Shown in pieces: positions 1-20,284 of a stretch of DNA of 64,000 bases. The position numbers were made by a program, and so were the translations under genes. The DNA is from Seriola aureovittata. Lineage: Eukaryota > Chordata > Actinopteri > Carangiformes > Carangidae. The DNA lies in the NCBI RefSeq assembly GCF_021018895.1, contig NC_079378.1, positions 25,478,160 to 25,542,159 of the forward strand, given 5' to 3'. The notes under the pieces were generated by a model that worked only from the letters and a program-made list of their open reading frames with translations, did not search any database and was not told the origin of the DNA. Each line of letters begins with the position of its first letter. The stretch's first letter is position 1.

Positions 1-229
1 AGTGTACCACTAGAGGGCGCCGCCACCTCGTCATGTACCTGGAAAATGAGCCGAAGAAGCAGCAACAACTCATAAATCTAAAAAGACTAAAATGAAATGA
101 ATACATGGATAAATGTCAATATTTGGATGTTATTAAACATGACATTATTGACATTTTACATAGTTATTAATAGATATAATTTTTATATTATAGTTACATA
201 CATGAATTTCCCCTTGGGGATAAATAAAG
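1..229 (+). mobile_element. Probable LINE/SINE 3' tail
   Basis: GAATTTCCCCTTGGGGATAA followed by ATAAAGT and a tetranucleotide run is the usual end of a teleost LINE-type insertion. The left boundary is outside or near base 1 and coding sequence is absent. Confidence 0.45.

Positions 230-323
<94 letters not shown>
228..323 (+). repeat. (ATCT)n microsatellite
   Basis: About 24 near-perfect ATCT units directly following the LINE-type tail at 205-227. Confidence 0.97.
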
Positions 324-753
324 GCAGTTATTATGGCTTCTTAAATGAGGCATTTAACCTCTGGTGAACAACTAAAACTTCTCATATTGTCCCTGTATCA
401 TCAGTCACATCACCATAACACTGCAGTCTTTTGTTGTTTGAAATGATTTCAGGCGGAGAGGTGAAAGTTTTGCACCGAAGGTTTGTATCATTAGTCAAAG
501 TCCATCGAGTACAGCAATAAAATATTTTGCACACATTTTGAGAAGTGTGCAGTAATGCATATTAAAGAGGGTGTATGTGTGATGTCACTCCCCCGTACTT
601 ACAAACTGAGGGTTTTATGAACTTTTTAAATTAAAGAATGAAAATAAAAGTTCTGTGTCTTAAACGTCTTTGCCACAAGAGGGAAGCATCACTGCACCTA
701 CACAGCGCTGAAGTGATCTTCACCGCTCTCTCATCCACACAGGAGATCCTCAC

Positions 754-893
754 CTGATGAAATGTCAGCCATGGCATGGCCCCGCTGCAGCTGTCTGACA
801 TAGAGCAGGCTGATGAGCAGGAATGTGACAGGCGACTGTGCAGCCCTCATGGCTCCTAATGGCTCCGGGTGCCTTACAAAGGCCGTCATCAAC
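754..893 (-). CDS. Candidate exon of an unidentified minus-strand gene, possible signal peptide
   Basis: Read on the minus strand, a pyrimidine-rich acceptor (TCTCTCTCTCCCAG) leads into 140 bases ending at a good donor (TCATCAG|GTGAGG). One frame is open throughout and contains M-RAAQ followed by SPVTFLLISLLYV, a hydrophobic run like a signal peptide, then RQLQRGHAMADISS. No family is recognised. The gene would continue off the left edge. No convincing next exon was found in 1-750, where a LINE tail and microsatellite sit. Confidence 0.35.
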
Positions 894-1549
894 CTGGGAG
901 AGAGAGACAGGTGAGATGAAACATCAGGATTCACAGGTGAGCTGAGCTTGAGACACGCTGCAGGAATAAAGACAGTTAGTCAGATCGCAAAACTTTCATT
1001 ATTTTGTTAAGAAATTTGGAAAAGAAAGAGGAAGAAACAGCATTATTGTCAAGCTCCATGAAGCCCCTTTCTGTTTTTCTGTTTTACCGAACACGTATTT
1101 TATAATTATTGTATCATTTCACAGACAGTCCATTACGCTATGACCACAAAACAAACTCCGTCTCCCTTGCTGGCGAATGCACAACCATGCTCCTGTGTGA
1201 AATTCCACTATAAAGAGGAGAGGCAGACAGATGGACATTCCTCTGAAACACATCCAGCATGCTGCCAAACTCTGAGTTGTTTGTTTCAGTCTGATCCAGT
1301 CCACACACAGCCAGGGAATGCAGATTACTATTGCTTCAGTGTTGCCTTTCCTGCCGTTTTCCAGCACATGAGTGAGACTCTGCAGAACATCTGAAACGTG
1401 CTCTCTATGTGCTTTGTGCAAAACTCTGTATTTGTGCTGTGTTCAAGTGCCCCATCAAAATTTCATGTGCTCATTCATAATCCAAGTCAAACAACATGCA
1501 AACATGCTGACATTTACCTGCTGCACATCCCAACCTAAGCTCCCAAACA

Positions 1550-1550
1550 A

Positions 1551-1577
<27 letters not shown>
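1550..1577 (+). repeat. (CA)n microsatellite
   Basis: About 13 CA units. Similar short runs occur at 46460-46478 and 48279-48302 (GT). Confidence 0.9.
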
Positions 1578-1581
<4 letters not shown>

Positions 1582-2324
1582 ACCCTTGCTCTCAAGTGGG
1601 AATGGTGATGAGATGTGGTGACAGTGCCAGGAGAGAGAAATAGGAAGTCAGTTCTACTGATCAGCCATCTGTGGTACAAACAGCTTTGCAACTCGTCCTC
1701 GCTATCTGATGGACGGCCAGATTCCTGGCATGTCTTGGCACCCTGTGGCCGCGGACTCGACGCGCCACTTTAATTGTTCTGAGAAATGCACACCAACAGC
1801 CAACGTTGTAAACAGGCCAAAACTTGAGCAAAAAGTAAATGTACTGTGCATGCAGTAATGAGAAGGGTAGGGACCCTTGGGGATTTAGATTAAGATAGAA
1901 GATAGTGATTATGTCGTTAGCTCAGTTCAAATTAAAGCAACTATCTTTTCTGTATATGAAATGGGAGGAATTACTGTACATCTTTAGTTTTGGGTTTGGT
2001 TTTCTGTCATTTTCACAGAGGGCGAGTGGTGTAATCTCTCATGGAACAGTTTAAAAGATTATTCTGGTCTCTGGATAATCGAAACTTGAAATGACCCCTA
2101 CAATTTTTTCACGGTTTATGATGTTGTGGCCTTGTGCTAAAATTAAAAAAAAAAAAAAAATTTCCTTCATCATTCTTCACTTGATACCCATAATAAAGAT
2201 GCAAAAACAGAATTTTTGAATTTTTTACAAATATGCTGAAAAGGAAAAACTGAAATATCACATTGAGATCAATATTCAGACACTCTGCTTTGACACTCAG
2301 GTTCCTCCATTTCTCTTGATCATC

Positions 2325-2830
2325 TCTGAGAACTGACTCCCCGACTTTTCTCCTTGAACTGTCAAGAGGTCGACATTTGTGGTTTTGAGTGACGTGTCTC
2401 AACTACCAGATTGATTGCCATGAAGTTTGGTAAAGACATTCATGTGACCCTCAGGATGAACTGTATAACTCTGGTGGACATTAATCAGTACATTAATCCA
2501 GCGCCACCATCAGGTCAAAATGTGTCCATTAGCCTACGTGGTTTTTTAAACAAACACCTGCAAAATGAATGAGATTCTCATCAGCCTCAGCTGTGCTTTA
2601 TTTGATGCTAATTAGCAAATGTTAGCATGCTATGCTAACCCTAACACTACACTAAAATTGTAAACATGGTAGCCTAAACATTATACCTGCTAAACTTCAC
2701 ATTAGTATTGGCATTGTGAAGATGTTAGCATTTAGCTCATAGCACCACTGTAGATGAGGACAGCCTCACAGAGACACTAGCAGAGCTGCAGACTCTCAGT
2801 CTCGTACTTCATGTAGCATCACTTAGTTGG
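2325..2830. repeat. Dispersed teleost repeat, copy 1
   Basis: Contains GACATTTGTGGTTTTGAGTG, GATTGCCATGAAGTTTGGTA, ACCATCAGGTCAAAA, CCTCAGCTGTGCTTT and GCAAATGTTAGCATGCTATG, in the order found in a repeat common in spiny-rayed fish. A second copy is at about 33066-33545. Class unknown, no coding capacity. Confidence 0.6.
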
Positions 2831-5800
2831 ATTGTATTTGTTTCATTCTGGATGTGGTTTATTTTCATTTCTTATCAATCTTGTAAGTCAATGCAGGTTT
2901 TGGCGTTCAGCATTTGTGTTTATGACGCAACAATAAAAAACATCCTGTTGTGATTGGTGAGAAAAATTACTTGTACACAGACTCTAGTAAAGATGCTGAT
3001 GTTTCAAAAAGATATGAAAAGCAGAAGCACTAATATTCCACAGTAATATAATGTTCAATATGAACAACACTCATATTGAAATATTGAAATCTCATATGGA
3101 TATATTACTACCATAATGAGTGTGGAAAATTGCATTCTGTCGAGTGCTGAATATTAAATGTGGACGATAATAATAACATTGCATTGCTTAGTTTTATCTA
3201 ACATGTCCTGTGTGGAATGCAGGTGGGAGATTGGAGGAAAATGAGTATAGAAGGGAAAAAAACATAATAAATCTAAGATGTAATAAAATTATATGAGTGA
3301 AACAGAAAAAGCAGCTGAGTGTATTTGCAATATGCTGATAACTCCAGTAGAGAAGAAGTGTGACTTTCACACTAGGAAATCTAAAACCTGAAATGAAAAG
3401 AGTGACAGGAATGGCTCCAGTGAATACAGAGAAAATCAGGTGGAGAAAGAAGCATTATCAGTGTGTGTCAGCAACACGTCGTACAGTTCTCCTCTGTATG
3501 AGGTGAGTTCACTGAATGGAGCATGTCCATTAAACTTTGTGTTGATCCTGCTGTCGGAATGAAAATAACCTGCACCCACCCTCTGAGTTTCATCATACTG
3601 TGTCATGTAGATGCTGTCTAACTGTCTACATAACTGTACGCACATGCATTCAAACCCAACACTTGCAGAATTGACAGTAAAATATCTGTTAGACTCAGCT
3701 GCACAGGCTCTGAGCTAATGGGGAAGTCTGCAGATCAAAGGAGACAGGACTGCTGATTTCCCTTTCCTTCTTCTGTCTACTGGGGAATAATCACAGCATA
3801 CCATCTCACATACTGTCAATAAGCCAGAACAAGAACTCTCCCTATACCACAGCAGACAGATCACATACTGTAGAGAGCACCGGAGTGTGAACAGAAATGG
3901 CTTTCACCATTTCTCCACCTCATTTTTCTCCCTCCTAAGTGCAATCCCCCGTACTCATAGAGACAAATATGTGCAATGCAATACTTCATACTAAGTGTAC
4001 CATGTCAGAGGGTGCAGGAGGGATAATTAAAGATAATGGACATATTTACTTTGGACACAAATTGCAAATGAAAAGCTGACATATTTCAATGCACCTGCAG
4101 ACACACACACTCTGTCCCCACATACTTTCATGATTTTCATATGTTGACGTATATATTTAACATATATATATATATATGACATATATATATGTCAGCACTG
4201 TAAATGTAATATTATGTTAGATATACGGTCATGTCAAACATATTTAAATCTTTACACATCTACAAGCACATTGTAGACTATGTGATGATTAATCAGAAGC
4301 AGTAGTACAAGCCCACTGGATGCTGAGTGAAAGCAGGGGGTGCAACCAGGAAGTACGATTCACTGACTATTTTCTGCAGCAGAACTCGAGTCTAAATCAA
4401 GGCCTCAGTGGGAGGTGTGTGAAGGAAGAGGCTTACGCTGCTGAGACAGACAGACTCTCAGATATTTGATGTACATGCAAACCACCTGAATAAATTACTG
4501 CCAATCATGTAAAGACACATAACAATATACAAGGCTTGCCGTCTCCTCACTGAAGAGTTCTTATCCACACCTGGCAGTTATCCATGACATACGGCTGTGT
4601 CTTGTGGGGAAATGGATGGGGAGACAAATACCGGCTTTCACCACTGCCGCTATAATGCATTAAGGGAGCTATCAGAGCAAGACAAAGGATATTAAAACTA
4701 TGAGAGGCAACGTCTGGAGCTCTGTCAGGGCTCATGGTGACAAGTCACTGTCAGCTGCGTGGGCATGGTGGAAGAGAAAAACTAGCCTGAGGAGTAAATG
4801 ATGATCCCACGGACCAGCGACGAGGACCAGTGACCTTTGGCCCCAGAGGATGAATGACCCTCATATGTCAGCATCAAAACTTTGACAGCTAAACACGCTG
4901 CTGGCTGCATTTGACTTTCTATCTGCAAATAAGGAGTATGCTTGGTTTGGTGTATTAATAGCACCATAAATATTTGATGAATAATTTGGTTGTTAAGAAG
5001 AAAGAAGAAAATATTGATGACCTGCTGCAGCAAACAGTAGTTTGATCCCTCCTTGATAAACACCTCAGGCTCAGTTCAAGGCATTTACAGATTAAGGGAT
5101 TTGATAGCAAATGAATCCAAGGACTCGACTCAACTTGACAAGAGCACTCACCCATACAACAGGATGCTCATCAAACTTTCTCACTGAGGACTGAGAAGAA
5201 AACTTCACACGTTCCCTTAATCTGACCAGGCAAGTCGGTCAAGGGCAACTTCATATTTACAATAAAGGTTTTTGCTTTTATAGAAATGCCAAACCCACTA
5301 AATCGACCAGATTAAGTGATCCTGTAAAATATGAATTTGGTTTTGTTTGAATCTAATTCTAGTGACTGTAGCTCGTGCACATCCATAGTTTAATCCCTTT
5401 AGGGTTTTCAAAACCACTGAAGGATTTTTAGAACCAGAAGCCACAGAAATAAAATGAAAAATAGACAATAGAAAAAGCTGAAGATCTTGATTTTGTAGAG
5501 ATGCAAACTGTGAGGTATTTGACCTTTAAAAAAAACAAAGTTATAGTTCGTATAATACATTCTCAGTAAATAGTTACTATATTAAGTCAGTATACAGATG
5601 TCACCATATTTAATTATTCTAAATTCAAATTAATCACAAATATGATGTTATAGTAAAATTAAGTTATAACTTTGCTATTTTTTAACCTTTAACACAAAGT
5701 GCAGTAAAACATTCTATTTTCATTTTATGCGCTACACCCTGCAATTATTCCTGGTTTGACTACATGCAATCATCACAATACAAATAACATTCATGGTAAT

Positions 5801-8339
5801 TTGTGTTAGCCACAAATAACTTTCAGCACCGCAGCACGTGGACAGCATCTGCTCCTGTGTGAATCAGCTCTCTCTGAAGCCACCTATAGCAAAAAACATG
5901 TGCATTCACAACAGTGAAATTACAAACCAAACCTCACTAATATGGATGAGCACAACTTTACTACTTACCTCTCCAGGTTATTCATCCAGAATCATTGTTC
6001 CATTTTCTCTGGTAAAGCCCAATCTCTGCCAGTGTGTGTTTTAGTCATTCAAGCACCCAACAATGAGATCAGAGACAAAAAGAAAAAAAAGAAGATGCGT
6101 TGTAGACCTGAAAAAAAAAGAAATCAAAGTAAAGAAAAAAAAAATCAAAAGAAGGAGCCTATGCCGAAGGAAAAGCCTAAATAATCCATCTGTGATCCAG
6201 GAGACGCTATCAGATGGGGTGCATACAAATCACAAACCTACCTCTGCAGCAACCTAGGTCCAATATCCTCAGGGTCCTAAGGCTGTACTCAGACAATTTA
6301 CTCTTCCAGTTTAAGCCTGACAACTCACACACTGAAGGACAACAGAAAATCACTTTGTCCTTTTTTAGTCACTGGAGACACCATGGTCTATATGTTGACG
6401 ATTATCCTAAAGGCTTCCATTAAGTGTGCTGGTAAACCAGTGTTCAATGTACAGCATTGATCAACATTGTACTGCATAGCTTGAGACAACATATATATAT
6501 ATATATATATTTTATATGCAGAATATTTTTGATGGTTTTCCAAATGAAGCATCACAAGCTTCTCGCAACTGTGTGTTGTTGCAATATGGGGAAACATGCC
6601 TGTGTTGTGGTTCACAATCTGCAGAAAGGTATCCCACAGGGTCTACATTTACCTGCAGCAAAACCAGCCTGCCTCTCTCTCTTTCACTGAGCGAAACTGA
6701 AATGGCTTTTTTTCCCATTCATTTTTGCCTCCTGCTTATTCCTGTTCAGACACATACAGTGGAGGTGCTAGAAAAACACCCAATTCATCATAGAGATAGC
6801 AGACAAACACATTTACTCCGGTATGTAGTACTCCAGAGTGTGAGAGTTTCCACTCCACCTGATTTGCATGTCTGTGGACCTGTGTATTTCCACTGTCTCC
6901 CACTATCCACTCTGAAATATTCATGACTAGTTCACCTCAGCTCACATTGAATGATTTTTTTTTACAATAATAGATTTTTTTTAATTGAAAACAATGTCCA
7001 CAGTGACTGATGACTGCGTCTTCTTGTGTGTAATGATGTGTGTTACAAAAGGAGAATTGATCCGCAACATTGCTCAGCAGCTATTTATTCAGTTCAATCT
7101 ACCACATACAGCAGCGTGAGTGGATTTCACAATTTAGCCAAATACACCGGTGCTTTGTCTGCGTATTATTCATGTAACATTCAGTGCATCCAAGCACACG
7201 TTTGGTTTCATTAGTTTTCACAAGAAGCATAAAAAAGTGCAAGAAGCCTGTCATCTAATTCTTCTTGTATTCAGTTTGTTGAAAGATCAATCAGGAGTAA
7301 AATCATCCCCAAATCCATACATCTGTTCCTAAGTAACACAAACACAGGAGCATGATGTGAGCTGTTGTAGCTGTTGATGTAACACCTGTGCAACACACAT
7401 CAGAAAGGTTAACAGCATGTACAAATTAATAGAGCTGAACACGTGGCTGTTTGGCTCTTATAAATTATTACCTATAATTCTTCTGTGAAAAAACTGATGG
7501 GTAAATGTGTAGAGTCTGTCTGTGCGAAGGAGGGGCATCAGGGCATGTGACCCAAAACAATTTTCTTTTCAGCTGCAGTCTTATCAGCAGGGCTCTTATC
7601 GAGATCCTTCATCTAACTCAGGAGCACGGTTTCGAATTAACCCCAAGTCAATATCGTGGTCATCTATCATGCTGACGGTAGCAGACTTGTGACTGTGACA
7701 TTGGACAGATAATCATCTCCGGAGGAGGCAGGGTCTTCTCTGGCAAGAATGTTGCTTAACTGGTCAGAATGACCAAGAAGTCACTTGTGGTTTGAATCTC
7801 AGGTGAGACACACAATCAATCATAAAAAATGTGTTTTATATTTGAATGCAGGATATTATTTATGTTTTGTTGTGAAGGAAATGACAATTACCCTCACTCT
7901 CTATGGACTTCCCTATTGGTGTATCCCAAAGTTTAAACAGAAACATTATATTTTTAGTTCATCAAATGAATTTCTGGATGAGGACAAACATTGTATTATA
8001 TTGATACAATATATAGATATAGATATAGATAAGATATAGTGATCTTATGTTTTCCATTAGCAAAACTAAATGTATTTATTTATATCTATTAAATGATGGA
8101 AAGTTATTCCAGATGCTAATCAATTCTTCATCATTTTCCTTCCATCACCCATGACCTTCTAACAACATAAATATCATGATTTATAAAAGGTAGTGAGGTA
8201 GATATAAGATCACTTACATCTTCATACAGATAAAGCTCATTAACATGTACTAGTGTTGCATAATCCACCTAAAGAATCTCAAATGTATTTCAATTAAGAA
8301 TAGCAGCAGTGAGATGATAAGCCGTCACACTGTACTAAC
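2831..8339. other. Noncoding stretch without recognised gene
   Basis: AT-rich DNA with short AT palindromes (4157-4198, 6491-6511) and A-rich tracts (6070-6150). Reading frames are short and lack splice or codon support. I see no gene. Confidence 0.6.
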
Positions 8340-8384
8340 CTCTGTGGTGTTGGCAATGGGCATTTTCCATGATGTCCCTTCTCT
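8340..8384 (-). CDS. Candidate 45-base exon, minus strand, unidentified
   Basis: On the minus strand a strong acceptor (CTTCTTTTTCTAACAG) and donor (CAGAG|GTTAGTAC) bracket 45 bases. Two frames are open: one reads REGTSWKMPIANTTE; the other ends with two spare bases and would join in frame to the exon-like segment at 754-893. No homology is recognised, so this may be chance. Confidence 0.2.
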
Positions 8385-8975
8385 CTGTTAGAAAAAGAAG
8401 AAAGAGTTGCGGTCAACCTGTTGACCGTCCTGAAGCTTCCCCATGTTCCATTATGTTTGTTTCTTTATGGTGATGAATCTGTCACGTAGACTAATGGCCA
8501 GCCCTGAGGTCTACTGAGTTCCACATATAATGTATTTATCCTTAACATCTTGTAACTTCACCGATTAATCATTACAACTTGACTTGATTGCTCTCTCTGT
8601 GATTTGCTCGTATCAAAGAATGGCCAGCGGTTATATGACCATACAAGTGCAGGGTAATATTTGAGTCCCTCTTCCCTTCCCCTCCTGGGTTGGGCTGACT
8701 GACACTTCTGCATCTACACAGTCTGGAAGCCCGACAAAGCTATTTTTATGGATGGACCATTATACAAGAGCTGCATGGGGAATCTGTGAGAATGCAATCC
8801 AGGTGTCATTGCCCCTTGGTAATCTCTTTCGTCTTCAGGAATTCATTTTCTCAGCAGCTTCACTTCAAAATGACATTCTGACACCATTTACATGGAAATC
8901 ACTTTGCCTCTTCATCTGTAATGGTGACCTGTGTGCAGACAGGACCTCTCTGAGGACTGGACTATTAATGAAGAC

Positions 8976-9030
<55 letters not shown>

Positions 9031-9055
9031 GAGAAAGAAAGAAAGAAAGAAAGAG

Positions 9056-9094
<39 letters not shown>

Positions 9095-9110
9095 AAAAGA
9101 AAGAAAGAAA
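8976..9110 (+). repeat. (AAAG)n microsatellite
   Basis: About 33 GAAA units with a few GAGA interruptions. It produces a false Lys/Glu/Arg reading frame on one strand and a Phe/Leu/Ser one on the other. Confidence 0.98.
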
Positions 9111-9242
9111 ACAAACATGGGTTAGTCATAATTTAATAGTTAAAGTCAAGGTCAGAGTCTCGGGTATTAAAGGATAAAAGGATGGAGACATGGAAAGAAA
9201 GCATAATGTAGGAAATTTCTATTTCTCCACTTAATCATGTAT

Positions 9243-9327
9243 ATCCTCTCTCTCCCTTTCTCATGCACTCTCTAGCTCTCTCTCTCTCTCACTCTCTTTC
9301 TCACACACACACACACACACACACAAG
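9243..9327 (+). repeat. (CT)n followed by (CA)n
   Basis: CT-rich tract (9243-9300) running into 13 CA units (9301-9326). No gene seen around it. Confidence 0.9.
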
Positions 9328-10876
9328 AGAAAGAGATGTAAAGGTTTTTCCTGAGAGAAGAGGGGAAGTCCTAAAGAGAGAAGCCAGAAAAGCGCATAGG
9401 TGAGTAGGTGCTGAGAGGAATTCATATAGGTTTCAGGATTTTGTTGGTCGCAGTGAGAATGATTTGAATACAAGAATGTTTTCTCTTTTGGAAAACCTTG
9501 CATGCATTTTATTTTGAAAGACAATTACTTGTTAAAATCAGTCCAGTTCTCTGTAGTGCTCATTACAGAGCAAACCACTGATTTGAAAATGTGTGTGAAC
9601 ATCCACAGTGACCTGTGTTTATTGAATAAAAAGAACATTAACGAAATCACAACAACCACATCTCTCAAGTCCAAAAAGGTGTATGGGCAATTAATGCATG
9701 CCGACACGCACATTAACATTACATACATAAACATACTCAACAATTTGCACCATAGGTGGGATTACCCTGTCAAGTCATGAATCAGTTTGTGCGGTATGAC
9801 AGTGAATGTGAACGTGGTTTCCATACGAATCTGATAAAATTCTTATTGGTATCCCTACTACATTTTTTTTCATGATAACATAGATGTATGTATGAAGAGT
9901 TTAATATACAGTATACACCTACAGTATGCAGTAAAATATACAGTATGTTAAAGTTCTGTAAAAACTGGAGGGAAAAGGTTAAAAATACGTTTATTTGACT
10001 GGATGAACACTGCCACCAGCTGGCATTACTGTAGCACTACTTGATAATCAGCTCAAGCAAACACATCAACATGTGCAGCAATAGCTCCAAAACTATTTCT
10101 TGTGGTGTTCGCTACATCCTTTTCTTTTAAAAAATGCAATTTAATACTTGGCATAAAGTCATCCTGTCAGTAAATGCCACTTAATGGGAATGATAATGTG
10201 ACGTCATTTGAGGTGATTCCAATTTAAGCAAACTGCTAATGAAGATGCAAGTCTTTCAAGTGTCCATATGTTGACCATTAAAATAATGAGGCTGGTGAAC
10301 ATTTTCATTTCAAACCTGTTTTTACATGATAAAACAAAACTTAATGTCTTTGTCATAAAATAACAAGGCAATAAAATTTTGCTGAAGAAAGAAATAAGTG
10401 TTTATACGTATTTTCTGTCAAGCATTAATTTGCCATTACAGCGGGTCTGAGAGATTTAGCTTAGTTTTGAGTTAGCTTAATTTACTGTTTTAATAAATGG
10501 TTATTTTCATAATATTTAAAAGCTCCATGTTGTAATACTGCCTCTAAAAATATATTTGATATATTTGTGAATGATAGACCCATAACTGTCACAACCTACA
10601 GTGTCTGGCCTCATCAATCAACAACAACATTACAGTAACACCTCTGAGTATTATCCCTGCACAAAACAGATATTATCTATACTGTGATCTTCTGCACATC
10701 CTGCTCAGCAGGAGTTTTGTCAACACATTTGTACAGTTTTTTTTTTCCATTGTTTTATTTCTTCAATATGTGTATCTGATTGTGTAGCCTACTGAAGCAG
10801 ACTGAGAGACCACTTAAAGGCTCAGGAAACCTTTGCAGGTGTTTTGAGTTAATTAGCTGATTAGACTGTGACACCG

Positions 10877-11115
10877 TGAGTCTACAATTTTTTTTTCACA
10901 ATGTTCTAATTTTCTGAGATCCTGAATTTTGGGTTTTCATTAGCTCTAAGCCATAATCATCAAAATTAAAGAAATAAAGGCTTGAAATATTTCACTGTGT
11001 GTGTCATGAATCTATATAATATATGAGTTTCACTTTTTGAATTGAATTACTGAAATAATTTTTTTTTATTTTTCCATGATATTCTAATTTATTGAGATAC
11101 ACCTGTATAAATAAT
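10877..11115. repeat. Dispersed repeat with two related units
   Basis: Two similar blocks, TTCACAATGTTCTAATTTTC-TGAGATCC (near 10897) and TTCCATGATATTCTAATTTA-TTGAGATAC (near 11072), flank GAGTTTCACTTTTTGAATTG. The second ends ACACCTGTAT, a sequence I recognise from fish repeats. Class not assigned. Confidence 0.5.
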
Positions 11116-11449
11116 AAATTATAAGGAACATGGGGAAAACAACAACGTTATTAACTGGACAGAGGCGAAGAGGTGAAATGCTGCCCCCTATGGAGGTGGG
11201 TCAAGTAGCACGATCTTTCACATTGTACCTTTAAATGTTGTTAGCTTACTTTCGCTGTTGTTCTGCCATACTGGACTGATTTCTGTGCAAAACCTGCTAC
11301 ATTAATGTCTCCTAGTCTCTTCATGAGTCGTTAGATTTAAGTTATCTTGAGTTATCATAATCATGTGAAAGCACATATATGACAAATTGAGCATGGTAAC
11401 ATCGCGTGAGTCATGGAGGGGGGTCACATTGCAGTATTTTGTGGTTTGT

Positions 11450-11723
11450 AGTGAGATCGATACATGTAACCCCAATGTTTCCGAGCGTCATTAAAGGCAG
11501 CAGAAGAGTCCGACGTGCCGTGCGTAGTTGCTACATTGATAGGTTGAAACACAGGACGTCATTACGTACAGCGGGACGTCTCGGAGAAGATAAACAAAAA
11601 GAAAGGAAGCCTTCGGCCACACAATCGCGGCAAAATTGGTTCAAAATTGAGGCTGCAAGCTACAGTTAGCGGCTACATGTGCCCTTTAGTTGCTTAGTTA
11701 ACTACCAGTAGGCGTTCACAGTC
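11450..11723 (+). promoter_or_regulatory. ppm1d: ppm1d promoter and leader region
   Basis: CpG-rich sequence with no TATA box directly upstream of the ppm1d ATG. It includes GGACGTCA at 11554-11561, one base off a palindromic CRE, followed by ATTACGTACA, and a second ACGTC at about 11576. CREB and p53 are reported regulators of mammalian PPM1D; I did not find a clear p53 site. The transcription start is not determinable. Confidence 0.4.
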
Positions 11724-18546
<6,823 letters not shown>

Positions 18547-19270
18547 GTCCTGTCTTATAAAAAGTGTTTCTTCCTTCAGACTAGAAGAATAATCTGCATC
18601 ATGTCAGCGTTGCTCATGTGCTAGGTGTGCCACAGGCCTGTTCCTAGATGTATACTTTTATACAAAGTCTTTGTTTTTGTAAATATGTGAGAAATTTGAG
18701 ATTGTAAATGTGTTGATGTTTTAACCTTTTCCCCTTGCTCTTCTTCCTGCCCCTCCCCCTTTAAATTTTACTGTTTGGAAATTTAAAATTTCAATTTTAG
18801 ATTTGTTCAATCTACACAATCTATTTTCATACTTAGAAGTATGTACAGTATATCCAAAATATGTATTTTAAAGAAGACGGATCACTACAATCTGACGTAA
18901 AATCAGTTCACATGAATTGTGACGATTTTCCAGTCAAGATTTTTATGAAATGAATCAACTATTTTAGATTGTTTCGACCTGTCGGATGATACAACACGTC
19001 AGTCTTTCCTTGATTGGGGTTAATGACTCAGATCTTTGCTCTAAGATGAAATATGCTACTGTTGTTGATGGTTAGTTTTCATCTTACATTGTCCAGTTGG
19101 TGGTTAATAGTGTAGGCTGCATTGAATGGAGAGAAAGTGACGAGCAATGGTCTGAGGGAACTCTGCGGGTACTGATTATAAGTTTGTATTATTTGTTTTG
19201 TGGCTAATTATGTGTCATCAATTGTTACTGAGCTAATTGGTGAATCTTATGCATAACTTATGAAACAGTG

Positions 19271-19340
19271 TTAAAGGGTCAGTTCACCCAAATTAGAAAA
19301 AACACACTACAGTCTCTCTTTGAGTGAACCAGCCCTTTAA
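19271..19340. mobile_element. Very short inverted-repeat element (MITE) with TTAA at both ends, in the ppm1d 3' UTR
   Basis: TTAAAGGGTCAGTTCACCC at the left and GAGTGAACCAGCCCTTTAA at the right are imperfect inverted repeats about 19 bp long with 30 bp between them. TTAA at both outer ends could be target duplication or part of the repeat. The GTTCACCC core is frequent in fish genomes. Confidence 0.6.
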
Positions 19341-20284
19341 TGATTCTTTCTTTAATGGATTGTCATTGTTTTATTTCAAGCACCTCAGTTTATCACCTGA
19401 GTCCCTGGGCCTTTGTAGACGTACACGTGTTTAAACAGTGGAGGCAGGAGTACAGGCTGCTGGCTGCGTGGACTGTCTACGTACTGTAGAAACCAGGATT
19501 AATACCTGTATCAGTGGCAGGTGGATTGGAGTCTGCTCTGACCTTGATGTTATTTGTATAGTTCATTCCAAGTGTCCATGAGACACTGTCACAGTTTGTG
19601 TCTTCCACTTTATTCTCGTACGGTTTGCCTCTGTAACTTGTTTAAATCCTCATGGTATGTTTATTGAATACAGTAAGTGCCCGATTCTTGGTTTATAGTA
19701 AATGATCAAATTGATAAGAGTTCTAACTTATGTTGATATGGCAGCTCACTTACTGTTCTTGCTGATTTGTTTGCCTTATTTTTACATTAAAGTGTCATGA
19801 TTGCCTTAGCACATGAGTCAGAGGTGCTTTTCCACACGTTTTTACATGTTCGGGACCCAGACAGGTGAGAATCTCCAGGAGGTGTCGATGTAAGAGTGGC
19901 CGAGCCTCAACCGTTCATCATGCACCGTCAGCTCTACACCGGCGTCATTTTCCCCATTCACACTGCAGCACACTGAACCTGCGACATGTGGTTGATGTTT
20001 TCCAACAGCAGTCTGTTCGTTTTTGTACAGTACGTCAATATGCAATAGGAGTTTGTACAGTATATTATTATGCAAAGTAATTGTTTTTCAGGAGTCTGGC
20101 ATGTTCAGATCTACTCTGTATGTTGTGAAGTGTCCAGAGTTAATGGATATTAATGAGCATGTGGTGTGTTTTGACAATTACAATACTTGTGTCTGGCTTC
20201 ATATCCACTGCAGCCAGTTTTCAGGTCTAACTATATACGTTACATGCTTTGAAAGTGACTGGATATATAGTGTCTATGTGTTGT

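Noticed and set aside
3439..3501. Possible plus-strand exon before the donor-like TATGAG|GTGAGT
   Set aside because: The acceptor lacks a pyrimidine tract, no partner exon was found and no homology is recognised; the minus-strand frame over the same bases is equally unsupported.
8752..9177. 141-codon frame rich in Lys, Glu and Arg, and its Phe/Leu/Ser counterpart on the other strand
   Set aside because: It runs through an (AAAG)n microsatellite; the flanks have no protein-like features or splice support.
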